Shown here piece by piece: positions 25,579-33,859 of a stretch of DNA of 45,147 nucleotides (position 1 is the stretch's first letter; each line of letters begins with the position of its first letter). Below the pieces are notes generated by a model. The model ran no database searches. It saw only the letters and a program-made list of their open reading frames with translations, and had not been told where the DNA came from. Origin of the DNA: Planctomycetota bacterium (lineage in GTDB: Bacteria; Planctomycetota; Planctomycetia; Planctomycetales; Planctomycetaceae); the NCBI GenBank assembly GCA_003671275.1, contig QWPB01000120.1, forward strand, positions 1-45,147, written 5' to 3'. Made by a program: the position numbers and the translations under genes.

Positions 25579-26340
25579 ATGCCCTCCTCGCCACCTGATG
25601 TTGTCCGCACTGGCTGGTCCCGTACCCGGATCGTCTTGCTCCTGATGCTCTGCGCGGCTGGGGCCACGGCCTTTTATTTCCGATCCGCGATCCCCTGGCA
25701 AGCCCTCATCGATCGCGAGTCCCAACTGCGGAGCGGGTACCGCGAGAGGCCCCTGCTGATCGCAGGGGCCGCATTTCTGGTGTATGTCCTGATGACAGGA
25801 CTGTCGATCCCCGGATCGACAGTCCTGTCCCTGACCTATGGATGGTTATTCGGTTTCTGGACTGGGCTGGGGGTCGTGAATTTTGCCTCAGCACTGGGAG
25901 CGACCATGGCGTGTGCCTTGAGTCGAACTCTGTTTCGAGAACAGGTCACTCTTCGCTGGGGAGCCCGACTGGCACCGATCGAATCGGCCCTCCACCGGGA
26001 GGGCAGCTGGTATTTGCTGACACTGCGACTGTTGCCTACCGTTCCGTTCTTTCTCGTCAATCTGGCGATGGGGCTGACACAATACCCCCTGCGACGTTTC
26101 TATTGGATCAGCCAACTCGGGATGCTCCCAATGGGGGCGATCTACGTTTATGCCGGATCTCAGACGGTTGACCTGCGAACGATCGTGCAGCAGGGCCCGA
26201 GAGCAATCCTCTCCCCGCAGCTGCTACTCGCTCTGGGGCTGCTGGCCGTGTTGCCGCTGGCTGTTCGATGGGTTACGAACAAGATTGCCAGGCGGTCGGA
26301 CCGCTCGGTCCGAGTCAGCGTTTCCGTTTCAAAACAATGA
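25579..26340 (+). CDS. TVP38/TMEM64 (VTT domain) membrane protein
   Basis: 253 residues from ATG 25579 (TTG 25567 is in frame). Five or six hydrophobic segments are present. The VTT core is recognisable from GLSIPGSTVLSLTYGWLFG and LGATMACALSRTLF to the re-entrant region LRLLPTVPFFLVNLAMGLT. DedA/VTT proteins act in lipid scrambling or undecaprenyl-phosphate recycling and membrane homeostasis; the exact substrate here is unknown. Its last 26 nt overlap the end of the convergent DUF2079 gene. Family call is strong, function general. Confidence 0.87.
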   Translation: MPSSPPDVVRTGWSRTRIVLLLMLCAAGATAFYFRSAIPWQALIDRESQLRSGYRERPLLIAGAAFLVYVLMTGLSIPGSTVLSLTYGWLFGFWTGLGVVNFASALGATMACALSRTLFREQVTLRWGARLAPIESALHREGSWYLLTLRLLPTVPFFLVNLAMGLTQYPLRRFYWISQLGMLPMGAIYVYAGSQTVDLRTIVQQGPRAILSPQLLLALGLLAVLPLAVRWVTNKIARRSDRSVRVSVSVSKQ

Positions 26341-28444
26341 AATACCCCCGAGTGATGTCTGGCAACAATTCCCATTGATCGGGAGCCTGTTGCAGTTCGC
26401 GAACTTCCTCAGCATAGCGAATGCGGGAGTATGGCCCTCGCGTGTCGATCACGATGTAATTGCAATCCGCCGGTACCACACGACGATAATCACTGTAGTC
26501 GTAAGAGCGTTCGCAATGGGTCAGGCGGGTATGCACGTAATCCGTCGAGGCCACGCGGGCGGTTGCTGGAATCAGGGCCGCCACTTGGGCGAACTGCTCG
26601 ACGCGTTCATCGGGCCGATAACGACTGCGCCAATACTCGGGGCGGCCGCTGTCCCAGAACCGCAGCCCCAGGGGACTGTTGTCGTGAACCAGACCCGTCC
26701 ACAGACAGCATCCCAAACCGAAGGCCAGGCTGCCATTGGCCCAGCTCATCGTCAGCCACCGCCCGATCCCTGGTAACAGCGGGAGGGGAGTGAGCGGCCC
26801 CTCGGCGACGAGTCGCCGGCGAGACAGATTTCCCAGTCCTGCGGCAGCGGCCCACAACAGCAGCGGCATGATTGGTGCGTGAAAGTGGTGAAACGGCCCC
26901 GGGGGACTGAGTGCCAGTTCATTCATGCACAGCAGGCCAAACAACGGAGCGGCAACCAGCAACCGCGAGGGCGACGCCAGCGGCAAGAACCCCAGCGGCA
27001 CCAGCAGACACAACGCGTGAATCAGACTGGTCGTGGTTCCGACCGACTCCCAGACGAGAGCGGGCTGAGTCAGCATCCCCCACAGCACGCGAACCGGCGT
27101 ATCACCGAACTTCTCGAAGTACCGGGCATAATGAATCGGCACACCGTCCCGAAACCACGGCAGCACAACATTCATCACGGTCCACAGGTAAACCGCCGAA
27201 CCAACTCCCAAGGCAAGACCGGCTCGTACCGCGCGGTGTTCCTTTTGACGCCAGGCGTCCCACGCAAACCACAACCCCAGTGGCCCCAGCACGAGAGTAA
27301 AATCCTCTTGAATCGTTAGTGTCAGCAGCACCCACACCGCGAGCAGCTTCCAGGCCCGGCGTTCGAAGGCGTCAATGGCCGCCAGCACGATGACGAAACC
27401 AAAGGCCGTCGGACGGAACGTCTTACCATCAATGGCAATATCCAGGTAGTGAATTGGAAAGGCCAGAAGGGCCAGGGCGGCCAGCCCTGCGGCTTGCGAG
27501 GGAGACCCGGTGTGTCGCTTCACGATCGAATACAGGGGAAAGACCAGTGATGCGATCCCCAGCGTCTGCGCCAATTCCATCATCAACTGGGACGGCCACA
27601 GGACATGGAACGGCAACAGACCCAGGTGGATCACCTGAATGTGCTCCCCCAGAAACAGCCGGTAGGTCGGGGCGGCCGGGGGATCGGCAGCCGGGGTGAT
27701 GTCGAGGAAACTGCGAAACCCCTTACCGTGGGTCAGATTCCAGAGGTGCTCTTCATACATGGCGGAATCGCCATGCGGAATCCGCATGTTGCTCCACATC
27801 CCCCAGTTCATGGCGGTGTAGATCACGGTGTATGTCAGGAAAGCTCCCCACAACAGTCGCCGGGCCCAGCGCTCTTCGCAGGTTCGAGCCAGTTCCTCAT
27901 CAATCACCGGCGGGTTCAATGGCTGCGCCAGGATCCACCATTCCCGAACTACCAGCCCGCAAACGACCGCTGCGACAAACTCAGCCGTGGCGGCCAGCAG
28001 CAGGTCGAGCCAGGTAACTCCCAACAAATACCCGATTAATCGGCCTTGCGAAAAGGGGAACAGGACCAGCATCCAGCGGCCCCCGGACACTGCCCAGCGA
28101 CAGGCCGTGTCATACCATCGTGCCCCCGAACGCCAGGCGGCCAGCCCGGCCCCGCCACACCCGACCAGCAGATAAACCGCGATCACGGCCCACCAGATCG
28201 GCAACGGGTTCCCGATAACGGCCCCAATGGTCGCCCCGTCGTCGGCCTGTTGCAACTGTCCTTCGAGGGCAAACACGAGCGACTGCCACGTGGATTGCGC
28301 CAGGTACGCCGCCGCATAGAAATAGTCGGACAGGAGTTCCGTGACAGCCAATCCCAGCGACAGCACCGCGACGATCGAAACACCCGCCACCGCCGCCAAT
28401 GCCGGGACCGGTCGATGGGAAGTCATAGCCATGTGATCGACCAA
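26315..28444 (-). CDS. DUF2079 multi-span membrane protein
   Basis: 709 residues (or 705 from ATG 28432), with about twelve to fourteen membrane spans. The DUF2079 core is clear: Asn-Met-Arg-Ile-Pro-His-Gly-Asp, LWNLTHGKGFRSF, FLGEHIQVIHLGLLPFHVLWPS (each seen around residues 220-300) and TIQEDFTLVLGPLGLWFAW. This family resembles the GT-C glycosyltransferases that use polyprenyl-linked sugars at the outer face of the membrane. No catalytic assignment is possible. An extra N-terminal block of about 200 residues with four spans precedes the core. It lies 94 nt after pyrH on the same strand. Confidence 0.85.
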   Translation of the reverse strand: MVDHMAMTSHRPVPALAAVAGVSIVAVLSLGLAVTELLSDYFYAAAYLAQSTWQSLVFALEGQLQQADDGATIGAVIGNPLPIWWAVIAVYLLVGCGGAGLAAWRSGARWYDTACRWAVSGGRWMLVLFPFSQGRLIGYLLGVTWLDLLLAATAEFVAAVVCGLVVREWWILAQPLNPPVIDEELARTCEERWARRLLWGAFLTYTVIYTAMNWGMWSNMRIPHGDSAMYEEHLWNLTHGKGFRSFLDITPAADPPAAPTYRLFLGEHIQVIHLGLLPFHVLWPSQLMMELAQTLGIASLVFPLYSIVKRHTGSPSQAAGLAALALLAFPIHYLDIAIDGKTFRPTAFGFVIVLAAIDAFERRAWKLLAVWVLLTLTIQEDFTLVLGPLGLWFAWDAWRQKEHRAVRAGLALGVGSAVYLWTVMNVVLPWFRDGVPIHYARYFEKFGDTPVRVLWGMLTQPALVWESVGTTTSLIHALCLLVPLGFLPLASPSRLLVAAPLFGLLCMNELALSPPGPFHHFHAPIMPLLLWAAAAGLGNLSRRRLVAEGPLTPLPLLPGIGRWLTMSWANGSLAFGLGCCLWTGLVHDNSPLGLRFWDSGRPEYWRSRYRPDERVEQFAQVAALIPATARVASTDYVHTRLTHCERSYDYSDYRRVVPADCNYIVIDTRGPYSRIRYAEEVRELQQAPDQWELLPDITRGYFIVLKRKR

Positions 28445-28538
28445 GTCAGAAGGAACAACACACGCGGAGAATGTTCATTCGCAGTCCCCGCGTGAACAAC
28501 TTCCAGAGAAGCCCGTTCCTCGGCAACTCGCCGTTCGC

Positions 28539-29261
28539 TCAGTGAACGATCGTGCCGATCGGTTCCCCTGCGGCGGCTCGCTGGATATTCCCTTCCTTGC
28601 GGTAGTTGAACACCAGAATCGGAATCTTGCTTTCCATGCAGTGCAGAATCGCCGTGGAATCGAGAACCTGCAGTCCCTGGCCGATGAAATCCTTATAGCT
28701 GATTTCCGAGTATCGAACGGCGTGCGGGTTCTTCTCGGGATCCTCGGAATAGATCCCGTCGACTTTGGTCGCCTTCAGCAGGACATTGGCCTCAATCTCA
28801 CGGGCCCGCAGGGCTGCGGCGGTATCGGTGGTAACAAAGGGGCTGCCCGTCCCTCCCGCCAGAATGACGACGCGGCCCTTTTCCAGATGGCGGATACAGC
28901 GACGACGAATGAACGGTTCAGCGACGACTTCCATGCGAATCGCCGTCTGCAGGCGAGTGGGCACTCCCTCGAACTCCAGGGCGTCCTGCAGCGCCAACCC
29001 ATTGATACAGGTGGCCAGCATCCCCATGTAGTGGGCGGTGGCCTGCTGCACGGCACCGCTGTTGGCCGAAAACTGCTTACCCCGCAGAATATTTCCGCCG
29101 CCGGTGACAATCGCGACCTGGACTCCCGCATCGACGAGCGACTTCACCTGCTTGGCGATCACGGTCACTTCCGGCATCGAGATGCCGCCTTCGCGATTCC
29201 GGCAAAAGCTTTCACCGCTCAGCTTCAGGACCACACGGCGGTAGGCAGGTGTAAACGACAT
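28539..29261 (-). CDS. pyrH: UMP kinase
   Basis: 240 residues from ATG 29261; a TTG directly before it is also in frame. The enzyme makes UDP from UMP with ATP and belongs to the amino-acid-kinase fold. KLSGES (13-18), GGGNILRG (54-61), the [21 protein letters not shown] region near 130-150 and the [10 protein letters not shown] segment are diagnostic. GGAGAG sits a few nt before the start. pyrH normally sits with tsf and frr; neither is here. A 7-bp hairpin lies in its leader (29276-29298). Confidence 0.95.
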   Translation of the reverse strand: MSFTPAYRRVVLKLSGESFCRNREGGISMPEVTVIAKQVKSLVDAGVQVAIVTGGGNILRGKQFSANSGAVQQATAHYMGMLATCINGLALQDALEFEGVPTRLQTAIRMEVVAEPFIRRRCIRHLEKGRVVILAGGTGSPFVTTDTAAALRAREIEANVLLKATKVDGIYSEDPEKNPHAVRYSEISYKDFIGQGLQVLDSTAILHCMESKIPILVFNYRKEGNIQRAAAGEPIGTIVH

Positions 29262-29275
29262 CAAGACTCTCCACT

Positions 29276-29298
29276 CCTCCGATTCACTGAGTCGGAGG
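29276..29298 (-). promoter_or_regulatory. hairpin in the pyrH leader
   Basis: CCTCCGA and TCGGAGG, separated by 9 nt, form a 7-bp stem about 15 nt before the start codon. In the mRNA the 3' side of the stem borders a purine-rich GGAGGAGTGGAGAG run, so folding could affect ribosome access. A weak promoter may lie further upstream (TTGCAC-16-TATCTT on the minus strand). Confidence 0.3.
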
Positions 29299-29371
29299 CG
29301 AATTGCGAATGGGATGAGCCGGTGAAGATAGCGATTGCCTCCATGGGTGCAAACGGCGGTTCCGAAATGAC

Positions 29372-29403
29372 GCTAGCCGGAGAGTAGTCACACTCCGGCT
29401 GGC
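29372..29403 (-). terminator. stem-loop downstream of the peroxidase gene
   Basis: AGCCGGAG (29375-29382) pairs with CTCCGGCT (29393-29400), and the stem extends by about 3 pairs including one G-U. It begins 26 nt after the peroxidase stop on the minus strand. There is no U-run after it, so it may be a 3' end stabiliser or a weak terminator. Confidence 0.35.
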
Positions 29404-29428
29404 GGAAACGCATCCGGGGCATCCAGGA

Positions 29429-30673
29429 CTACTTATCCGCTGGCAAACGCCCCGCCTGAACCTTGGGAAACGGCCCCGTGCAGGCTTTCATGAACTCGAC
29501 GAGATCCAGCTTCTCCTGATCGGTCATTTTGATGGGCTTGATCTTGTCGCTGAGGTTCTGATTCGGCGTTCCGCCCTTGGCATAGTGCTCGACCACATCC
29601 AGAAGCGTAGCCAGACTGCCATCGTGCATGTAGGGGGCCGAGAGCGCGACGTTTCGGATTGTCGGAGTCTTGAAGGCTCCGAAGTCCGCGTCCTTCCGGG
29701 TGACTTCCATCCGCCCGACATCGGGCTTCTCGGCGGTCATCCCGATCCCCAGGTTATGATACTTTTCATCGGCCAGATTTGCCCCGACGTGGCACGCCGC
29801 ACAATTGACCCGCTCACTAAAGAACAGATCACGCCCCCGCGCTGCAGACTCCGAAAGTCCGTGACGTTTGGACAGATCGAGAGCGGCCACAGCCTTGGCG
29901 TGGGCGGCCGGATCGTCTTCCTTGAGATCCGCCAAGTCTTCAGCACTGAGGGTCCGCACCGGGCGGGCCGCCTCGTCGATATCGAACGGCGAAGTACCGG
30001 TCACGATCACGCGTTCGAAGCTGGCGATCGCCTGGCCGACTTGTTCGATGGTCACCTGATCGCTGCCGAAGACCGCTTGAAACTGCTTGGCATAGCCGGG
30101 GATCGCTTGCAGCGTCTTGACACAGGCTTCATGCGTGTTACCCATCTCGATGGGGTTTTGAATTGGGCCGATCGCCTGGGCCTCGACGGAATCGGCCCGC
30201 CCGTCCCAGAACTGCAGGGAGGAAAGAATGCGGTTGTAGCTCACCGGTGAGTTGCGGCCCCCGGTCTGACCACCGATGCCGACTCCGGTCTTGGTGTGGC
30301 GGGCGTAACCTTCTTCAGGATGATGACAGGTCGCGCAGCTCACCGTGTTATCCGCGGACAAGCGGGTGTCGAAGTAGAGCTGGCGACCGAGTTCGATCTT
30401 GGCTCGTGTGAGGGGATTTTCCTGAATCCCCGTGATCTGCGAGGCGCCCAAGGAGAGCCCTGCCGGGAGCACAACGTCCAACACTTCATGGTTCTTGGGG
30501 TTGGCCAGCCACTTCTCAATCTCAGCGGCACTAACCGGCCCGTTGCCGGGAAGTCCGGCGACCAGAGAGTCATTGGGCAACTGGATTTTTTCAGCCTGTA
30601 CAGCTGCCGCCAGCGGGGCGATCAAGAACGCGGTTGCAACCAAAGCCCGAGGCAGAGATGAGGAGCGAAACAT
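29429..30673 (-). CDS. di-haem cytochrome c peroxidase family protein
   Basis: 414 residues from ATG 30673; a longer frame to 30763 lacks signal-peptide character. It has a signal peptide (about 1-27) and two haem c sites, CATCH (113-117) and CAACH (291-295), with the family segments FDTRLSADNTVSCATC, FWDGRADSVEAQAIGPI and APYMHDGSLATLLDVVEHY. Members reduce periplasmic hydrogen peroxide or, in the MauG branch, oxidise protein substrates. Length and motifs fit either. GAGG lies about 9 nt before the ATG. A candidate promoter lies at 30728-30755. It diverges from ExbB/ExbD cluster 2. Confidence 0.92.
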   Translation of the reverse strand: MFRSSSLPRALVATAFLIAPLAAAVQAEKIQLPNDSLVAGLPGNGPVSAAEIEKWLANPKNHEVLDVVLPAGLSLGASQITGIQENPLTRAKIELGRQLYFDTRLSADNTVSCATCHHPEEGYARHTKTGVGIGGQTGGRNSPVSYNRILSSLQFWDGRADSVEAQAIGPIQNPIEMGNTHEACVKTLQAIPGYAKQFQAVFGSDQVTIEQVGQAIASFERVIVTGTSPFDIDEAARPVRTLSAEDLADLKEDDPAAHAKAVAALDLSKRHGLSESAARGRDLFFSERVNCAACHVGANLADEKYHNLGIGMTAEKPDVGRMEVTRKDADFGAFKTPTIRNVALSAPYMHDGSLATLLDVVEHYAKGGTPNQNLSDKIKPIKMTDQEKLDLVEFMKACTGPFPKVQAGRLPADK

Positions 30674-30727
30674 GACACAGACCTCAGTGAGACAGGAGAG
30701 GGTACCCACACACGCTAAGTAATTCGT

Positions 30728-30755
30728 AGTGTAGATCACACCGCAGGAATGCCAA
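30728..30755 (-). promoter_or_regulatory. candidate promoter for the cytochrome c peroxidase gene
   Basis: Read on the minus strand: TTGGCA (30755-30750), a 16-nt spacer and TACACT (30733-30728). The predicted start near 30720 gives a leader of about 47 nt. A perfect TTGACA at 30775-30780 on the plus strand lacks a matching -10 for cluster 2. Confidence 0.35.
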
Positions 30756-30953
30756 GTTATCAAGCTTCATTGAATTGACAATCCCGGCAGATGGTTCGTT
30801 TTTCGAGCGGAGTCCACTTAGGAGAGCGGGCAATCAGCGACGATGGGTGTCTCTTTGGATTTGTTGCAATCCGTCGAACATCGCGTTAGTTTGGGCGGTG
30901 ATATCCCGTCGCTTTCGAAGTTTGTGGCCTTCCTGGCTAAACCCGTGGGACTG

Positions 30954-31799
30954 ATGATGACACAGCGCTGGTTCTTGTGGTCGTGCTTGGCAATTCTGGG
31001 TTTGGCGGTGGCCTGTGACTGGGGCTCCCAGACAGTAATGGCTCAGGAAGCTGCTCCCGCAGCCCCAGCGGCAGCTGCCCCGGCACCCGCTGCCGCTGCC
31101 GCCCCCGCGACGGAAGGGCACGCCAAGGAAAGTCAATTGATGTGGATCATCAAGACCTCCGGTCCCATTGGAGGTTTTCTGCTGATTCTGTCGATCTACT
31201 TCATTGCCACCTGCGGGCGGCTGTTCACGGAACTAAAAAAAGACAAGGTGTCGCCGCCGTCAGTCGTCGAGCAGTGCAACAGCAGCCTGGAAAAGCGAGA
31301 CCTGAAGGGGATGTACGCTTCCGCCAAGGGTAATGAGTCGGAGTATGCCCGCCTCGTTCGGACTGGCATCGCGGAGTTGCCGGCGGGACTGCCGGAAGCT
31401 CGCTCGGCCATGGAGCGAACCTTCGAAGTGATTCATTCCGAGGGCGAACGTAAGATCTCGATGCTGGCTGTGCTGGGAACCCTGGGGCCGATGATTGGAC
31501 TGTTGGGAACCCTGAAAGGGATGATTGGTGCGTTCGGTGAAATCGCCCAGAGCGATGGCACCGTCCTGAAGGCCAGCGCCGTGGCGGGAGAAATTTCGGA
31601 AGCCCTGCTGCTGACTTTCGAAGGTGTGTTGCTGTCGGTGCCCGCCATCTTCCTGCATGCTGTTTTCCGCAACAAAATCACCAAGCTGAATGACGAAGCC
31701 TTTACCGAGGCGGAAGAACTCGTTTCCAAGGTGGCCAGCATGGCCAAACGCCCCTCCGGTGGTTCCACCGCAAACCCACCGTCCACTCCGTCGGCGTAA
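30954..31799 (+). CDS. MotA/TolQ/ExbB proton channel family protein (cluster 2)
   Basis: 281 residues from ATG 30954; the frame is open to 30843, but those residues do not look like protein start sequence. A signal-peptide-like segment (about 5-30) and an Ala/Pro tract (31-53) precede the usual three ExbB spans: near 70-88, 175-200 (LAVLGTLGPMIGLLGTLKGM signature) and 220-245 (LLTFEGVLLSVPAIFLHAV). The added N-terminal periplasmic extension is seen in some ExbB branches. It is followed 52 nt later by two ExbD genes, so the set makes one proton channel unit. The start choice is uncertain. Confidence 0.88.
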   Translation: MMTQRWFLWSCLAILGLAVACDWGSQTVMAQEAAPAAPAAAAPAPAAAAAPATEGHAKESQLMWIIKTSGPIGGFLLILSIYFIATCGRLFTELKKDKVSPPSVVEQCNSSLEKRDLKGMYASAKGNESEYARLVRTGIAELPAGLPEARSAMERTFEVIHSEGERKISMLAVLGTLGPMIGLLGTLKGMIGAFGEIAQSDGTVLKASAVAGEISEALLLTFEGVLLSVPAIFLHAVFRNKITKLNDEAFTEAEELVSKVASMAKRPSGGSTANPPSTPSA

Positions 31800-31851
31800 T
31801 CACGTCTCTTCCGTGCTCCTGCTCTGTCCCTGCACTTTTTGAGGCATCGTC

Positions 31852-32301
31852 ATGTCTGGATCGTCGTCGGAAGGGGGTGAACCGGATCTCACCCCGATCC
31901 TCGACATGGTGTTCCAGCTCATCACCTTCTTCATGCTGGTGATGAACTTCAAGGCGGCAGCGCTGGACCTGACTCTGAAGTTGCCCGTGATCGGATCGGC
32001 GATGCCCGTCGACACTCAGGGGCAAGAAGAGTTGCTCGTACTGAATTTGTCGACTACGGGTGACCTGACCGTGTATGGCAACAAGGTGGAGCTGGACGGT
32101 TACATCGCTGCCGAAGCCGAAGTCAGCCGACTGGCCGCAAAACGCAAGGGCGAGGAAATCGAGCCAGGCGGCGAACTGCCCACTACGATTGTCATCCGAT
32201 CGGATGAAGCCTCGGCCTTCAAAGACTTGTACCGTGTCATCAAGGCTTGCCAAGATCGCGGTTTTCGCAAATTCGCCCTCAAAGCCACGCGGCCGGAGTA
32301 G
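31852..32301 (+). CDS. ExbD/TolR family protein (cluster 2, first copy)
   Basis: 149 residues. The family signature PDLTPILDMVFQLITFF carries the channel aspartate at Asp18 in the single span (about 15-35). The periplasmic domain follows and ends with a short helix (YRVIKACQDRGFRKFALK). GAGG lies 7 nt before the ATG. It pairs with the ExbB upstream and with the second ExbD 3 nt downstream. Confidence 0.9.
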   Translation: MSGSSSEGGEPDLTPILDMVFQLITFFMLVMNFKAAALDLTLKLPVIGSAMPVDTQGQEELLVLNLSTTGDLTVYGNKVELDGYIAAEAEVSRLAAKRKGEEIEPGGELPTTIVIRSDEASAFKDLYRVIKACQDRGFRKFALKATRPE

Positions 32302-32304
32302 AGC

Positions 32305-32832
32305 ATGTCCCGCCGACGCGGAAAGTCCAGCGAAGTCAAGCTGAATCTGGCGGCCATGCTCGACATGGCATTCCAGCTCCTGGCGTTCTTCGTGTTGACC
32401 TTTAAGCCAGACCCTGCCGAAGGTCAGATCCTGCTGCGATTGCCGCCGCCGGAAGCCGTGGCGATGGTAAAAACCAATCAGCAGGCGGGCCAAGACGCGA
32501 ACAACACCAATCCTGTGGAAGGGATCGAATCTCTTATTATCACGATCGACTCGCGGAACGGTTCGATCGACACACTGAAACTCGGGGACGGCATGATCGG
32601 CGGCGCGGGCAGCCAGGAAAAACTCGGAGCCCTGTCGGCCCGACTGGGCGTGATCCTGGAACCCAAAGACTCCACCTTCAAGCAGGTGATCCTGCAGGTG
32701 GGCTCGAAATTGCGTTATGATGAACTCATGCGGGTCATTGATGTCTGCACTCGACAGACCTTGCCGACCGGCGAGAAGCTGACCAAGTTGAGTTTTGTCG
32801 AATTGCCCGATGGAGCGGCGGGAGCCCCCTAA
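32305..32832 (+). CDS. ExbD/TolR family protein (cluster 2, second copy)
   Basis: 175 residues. A basic N-terminus (MSRRRGK) leads to LNLAAMLDMAFQLLAFFVL with the channel aspartate at Asp20. The usual Thr-Pro of ExbD is replaced by Ala-Ala, so this copy is more diverged than the other three in the window. The periplasmic part includes a Gln/Asn-rich insertion near 55-70. It starts 3 nt after the previous gene, with GGAG 7 nt before the ATG. The two ExbDs may form a heterodimer in the channel. Confidence 0.88.
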   Translation: MSRRRGKSSEVKLNLAAMLDMAFQLLAFFVLTFKPDPAEGQILLRLPPPEAVAMVKTNQQAGQDANNTNPVEGIESLIITIDSRNGSIDTLKLGDGMIGGAGSQEKLGALSARLGVILEPKDSTFKQVILQVGSKLRYDELMRVIDVCTRQTLPTGEKLTKLSFVELPDGAAGAP

Positions 32833-32833
32833 C

Positions 32834-33763
32834 ATGCCACCCTCCGGCAGTGGATCAACGGGATTCTTTTCGTCGCGTGAGATGATGCGACTGATCTCAG
32901 GGATTTTCCTGATCGGGATCGTGGGTCTGTTGTATGTCCAGGCCCGACAGAGTTCGACATGGAGATCCATTGCCTCGGAATCCCAGGAGGAGGCCGAAGC
33001 GACCATGGTCGATCCCGCGACCTGGACAGAATGGGTTGTCCCTCACCCGGGACACACTGATCCAGAAGAGATCGACGCAATTAAAGAGGAATTTCAGGCC
33101 GTCGAAGACAAGGCCCCCCTCAAGGGAGAGGAGATGCCCTCCCAGTGGCGGCTTGCCAAATGGGCGCATGCGATCCCTGCGACAGACCTCCGAAAGCTGG
33201 CTCGTAAGGACATTCTCTTCACCCACCTGCAACAGGCCCCGGGGAAGCACCGGGGAAGCCTGATTGAGCTGAATTTGAATATTCGACGCGTGCTTTCGCA
33301 CGATGCCCCCAAGAATTCCGCCAACGTAAAAAAAGTCTACGAGGCTTGGGGAGTCACTGAGGAATCGAGTGTCTTCCCTTACTGTGCCGTGTTCTTTGAC
33401 CTGCCTCCCGGTGTCCCCGTTCAGGCGAATGTGGATTTCCGCATGCGGTTCGTGGGCTTCTTCTTCAAACACCTCCCCTACGATGACGGACTGGGGGTCA
33501 AGCGGTCTTCGCCCATGCTCGTGGGACGACTTATTTACGATCCCCTCGCCCCCCCGGCCTTATCCCGCGAGGATCGCGGTCTGAGCGTTCCGTGGATTGT
33601 GGGCATTGTCCTCCTGCTAACCACGTTGGTATTGCTCACCCAGTGGTGGGGCAAGACATCTGGCAAGCTGCGACAGCGCCCCGCAACGCATGACGAAGCC
33701 ACCATCGACTCATTTCTGGATGACATCGAGGCAACCGAAAGTTCCAGCCAAAACCCGCCCTGA
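32834..33763 (+). CDS. two-span envelope protein of unknown function (cluster 2)
   Basis: 309 residues. A first membrane segment (about 17-36) is followed by an extracytoplasmic region of about 210 residues, a second span (about 252-273) and a short acidic cytoplasmic tail. No family was recognised. ATG 32834 lies one base after the exbD stop, with GGAG 9 nt upstream. An in-frame start at 32795 would overlap exbD by 38 nt and is less likely. Position inside the ExbB/ExbD cluster makes a structural or coupling role plausible. Confidence 0.75.
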   Translation: MPPSGSGSTGFFSSREMMRLISGIFLIGIVGLLYVQARQSSTWRSIASESQEEAEATMVDPATWTEWVVPHPGHTDPEEIDAIKEEFQAVEDKAPLKGEEMPSQWRLAKWAHAIPATDLRKLARKDILFTHLQQAPGKHRGSLIELNLNIRRVLSHDAPKNSANVKKVYEAWGVTEESSVFPYCAVFFDLPPGVPVQANVDFRMRFVGFFFKHLPYDDGLGVKRSSPMLVGRLIYDPLAPPALSREDRGLSVPWIVGIVLLLTTLVLLTQWWGKTSGKLRQRPATHDEATIDSFLDDIEATESSSQNPP

Positions 33764-33859
33764 CGGTCACGACCCGATTGACGGGACAGTTCCCTTCGGG
33801 GAAAATTCACGGATCATTTCTGCGGGTCTTCGCAGCCCCATTCTACTGGGATCTCGTTC

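Noticed and set aside
31702-33006. 434-codon open frame on the minus strand
   Set aside because: It is antisense to ExbB/ExbD cluster 2 genes and has no family motif or start site.
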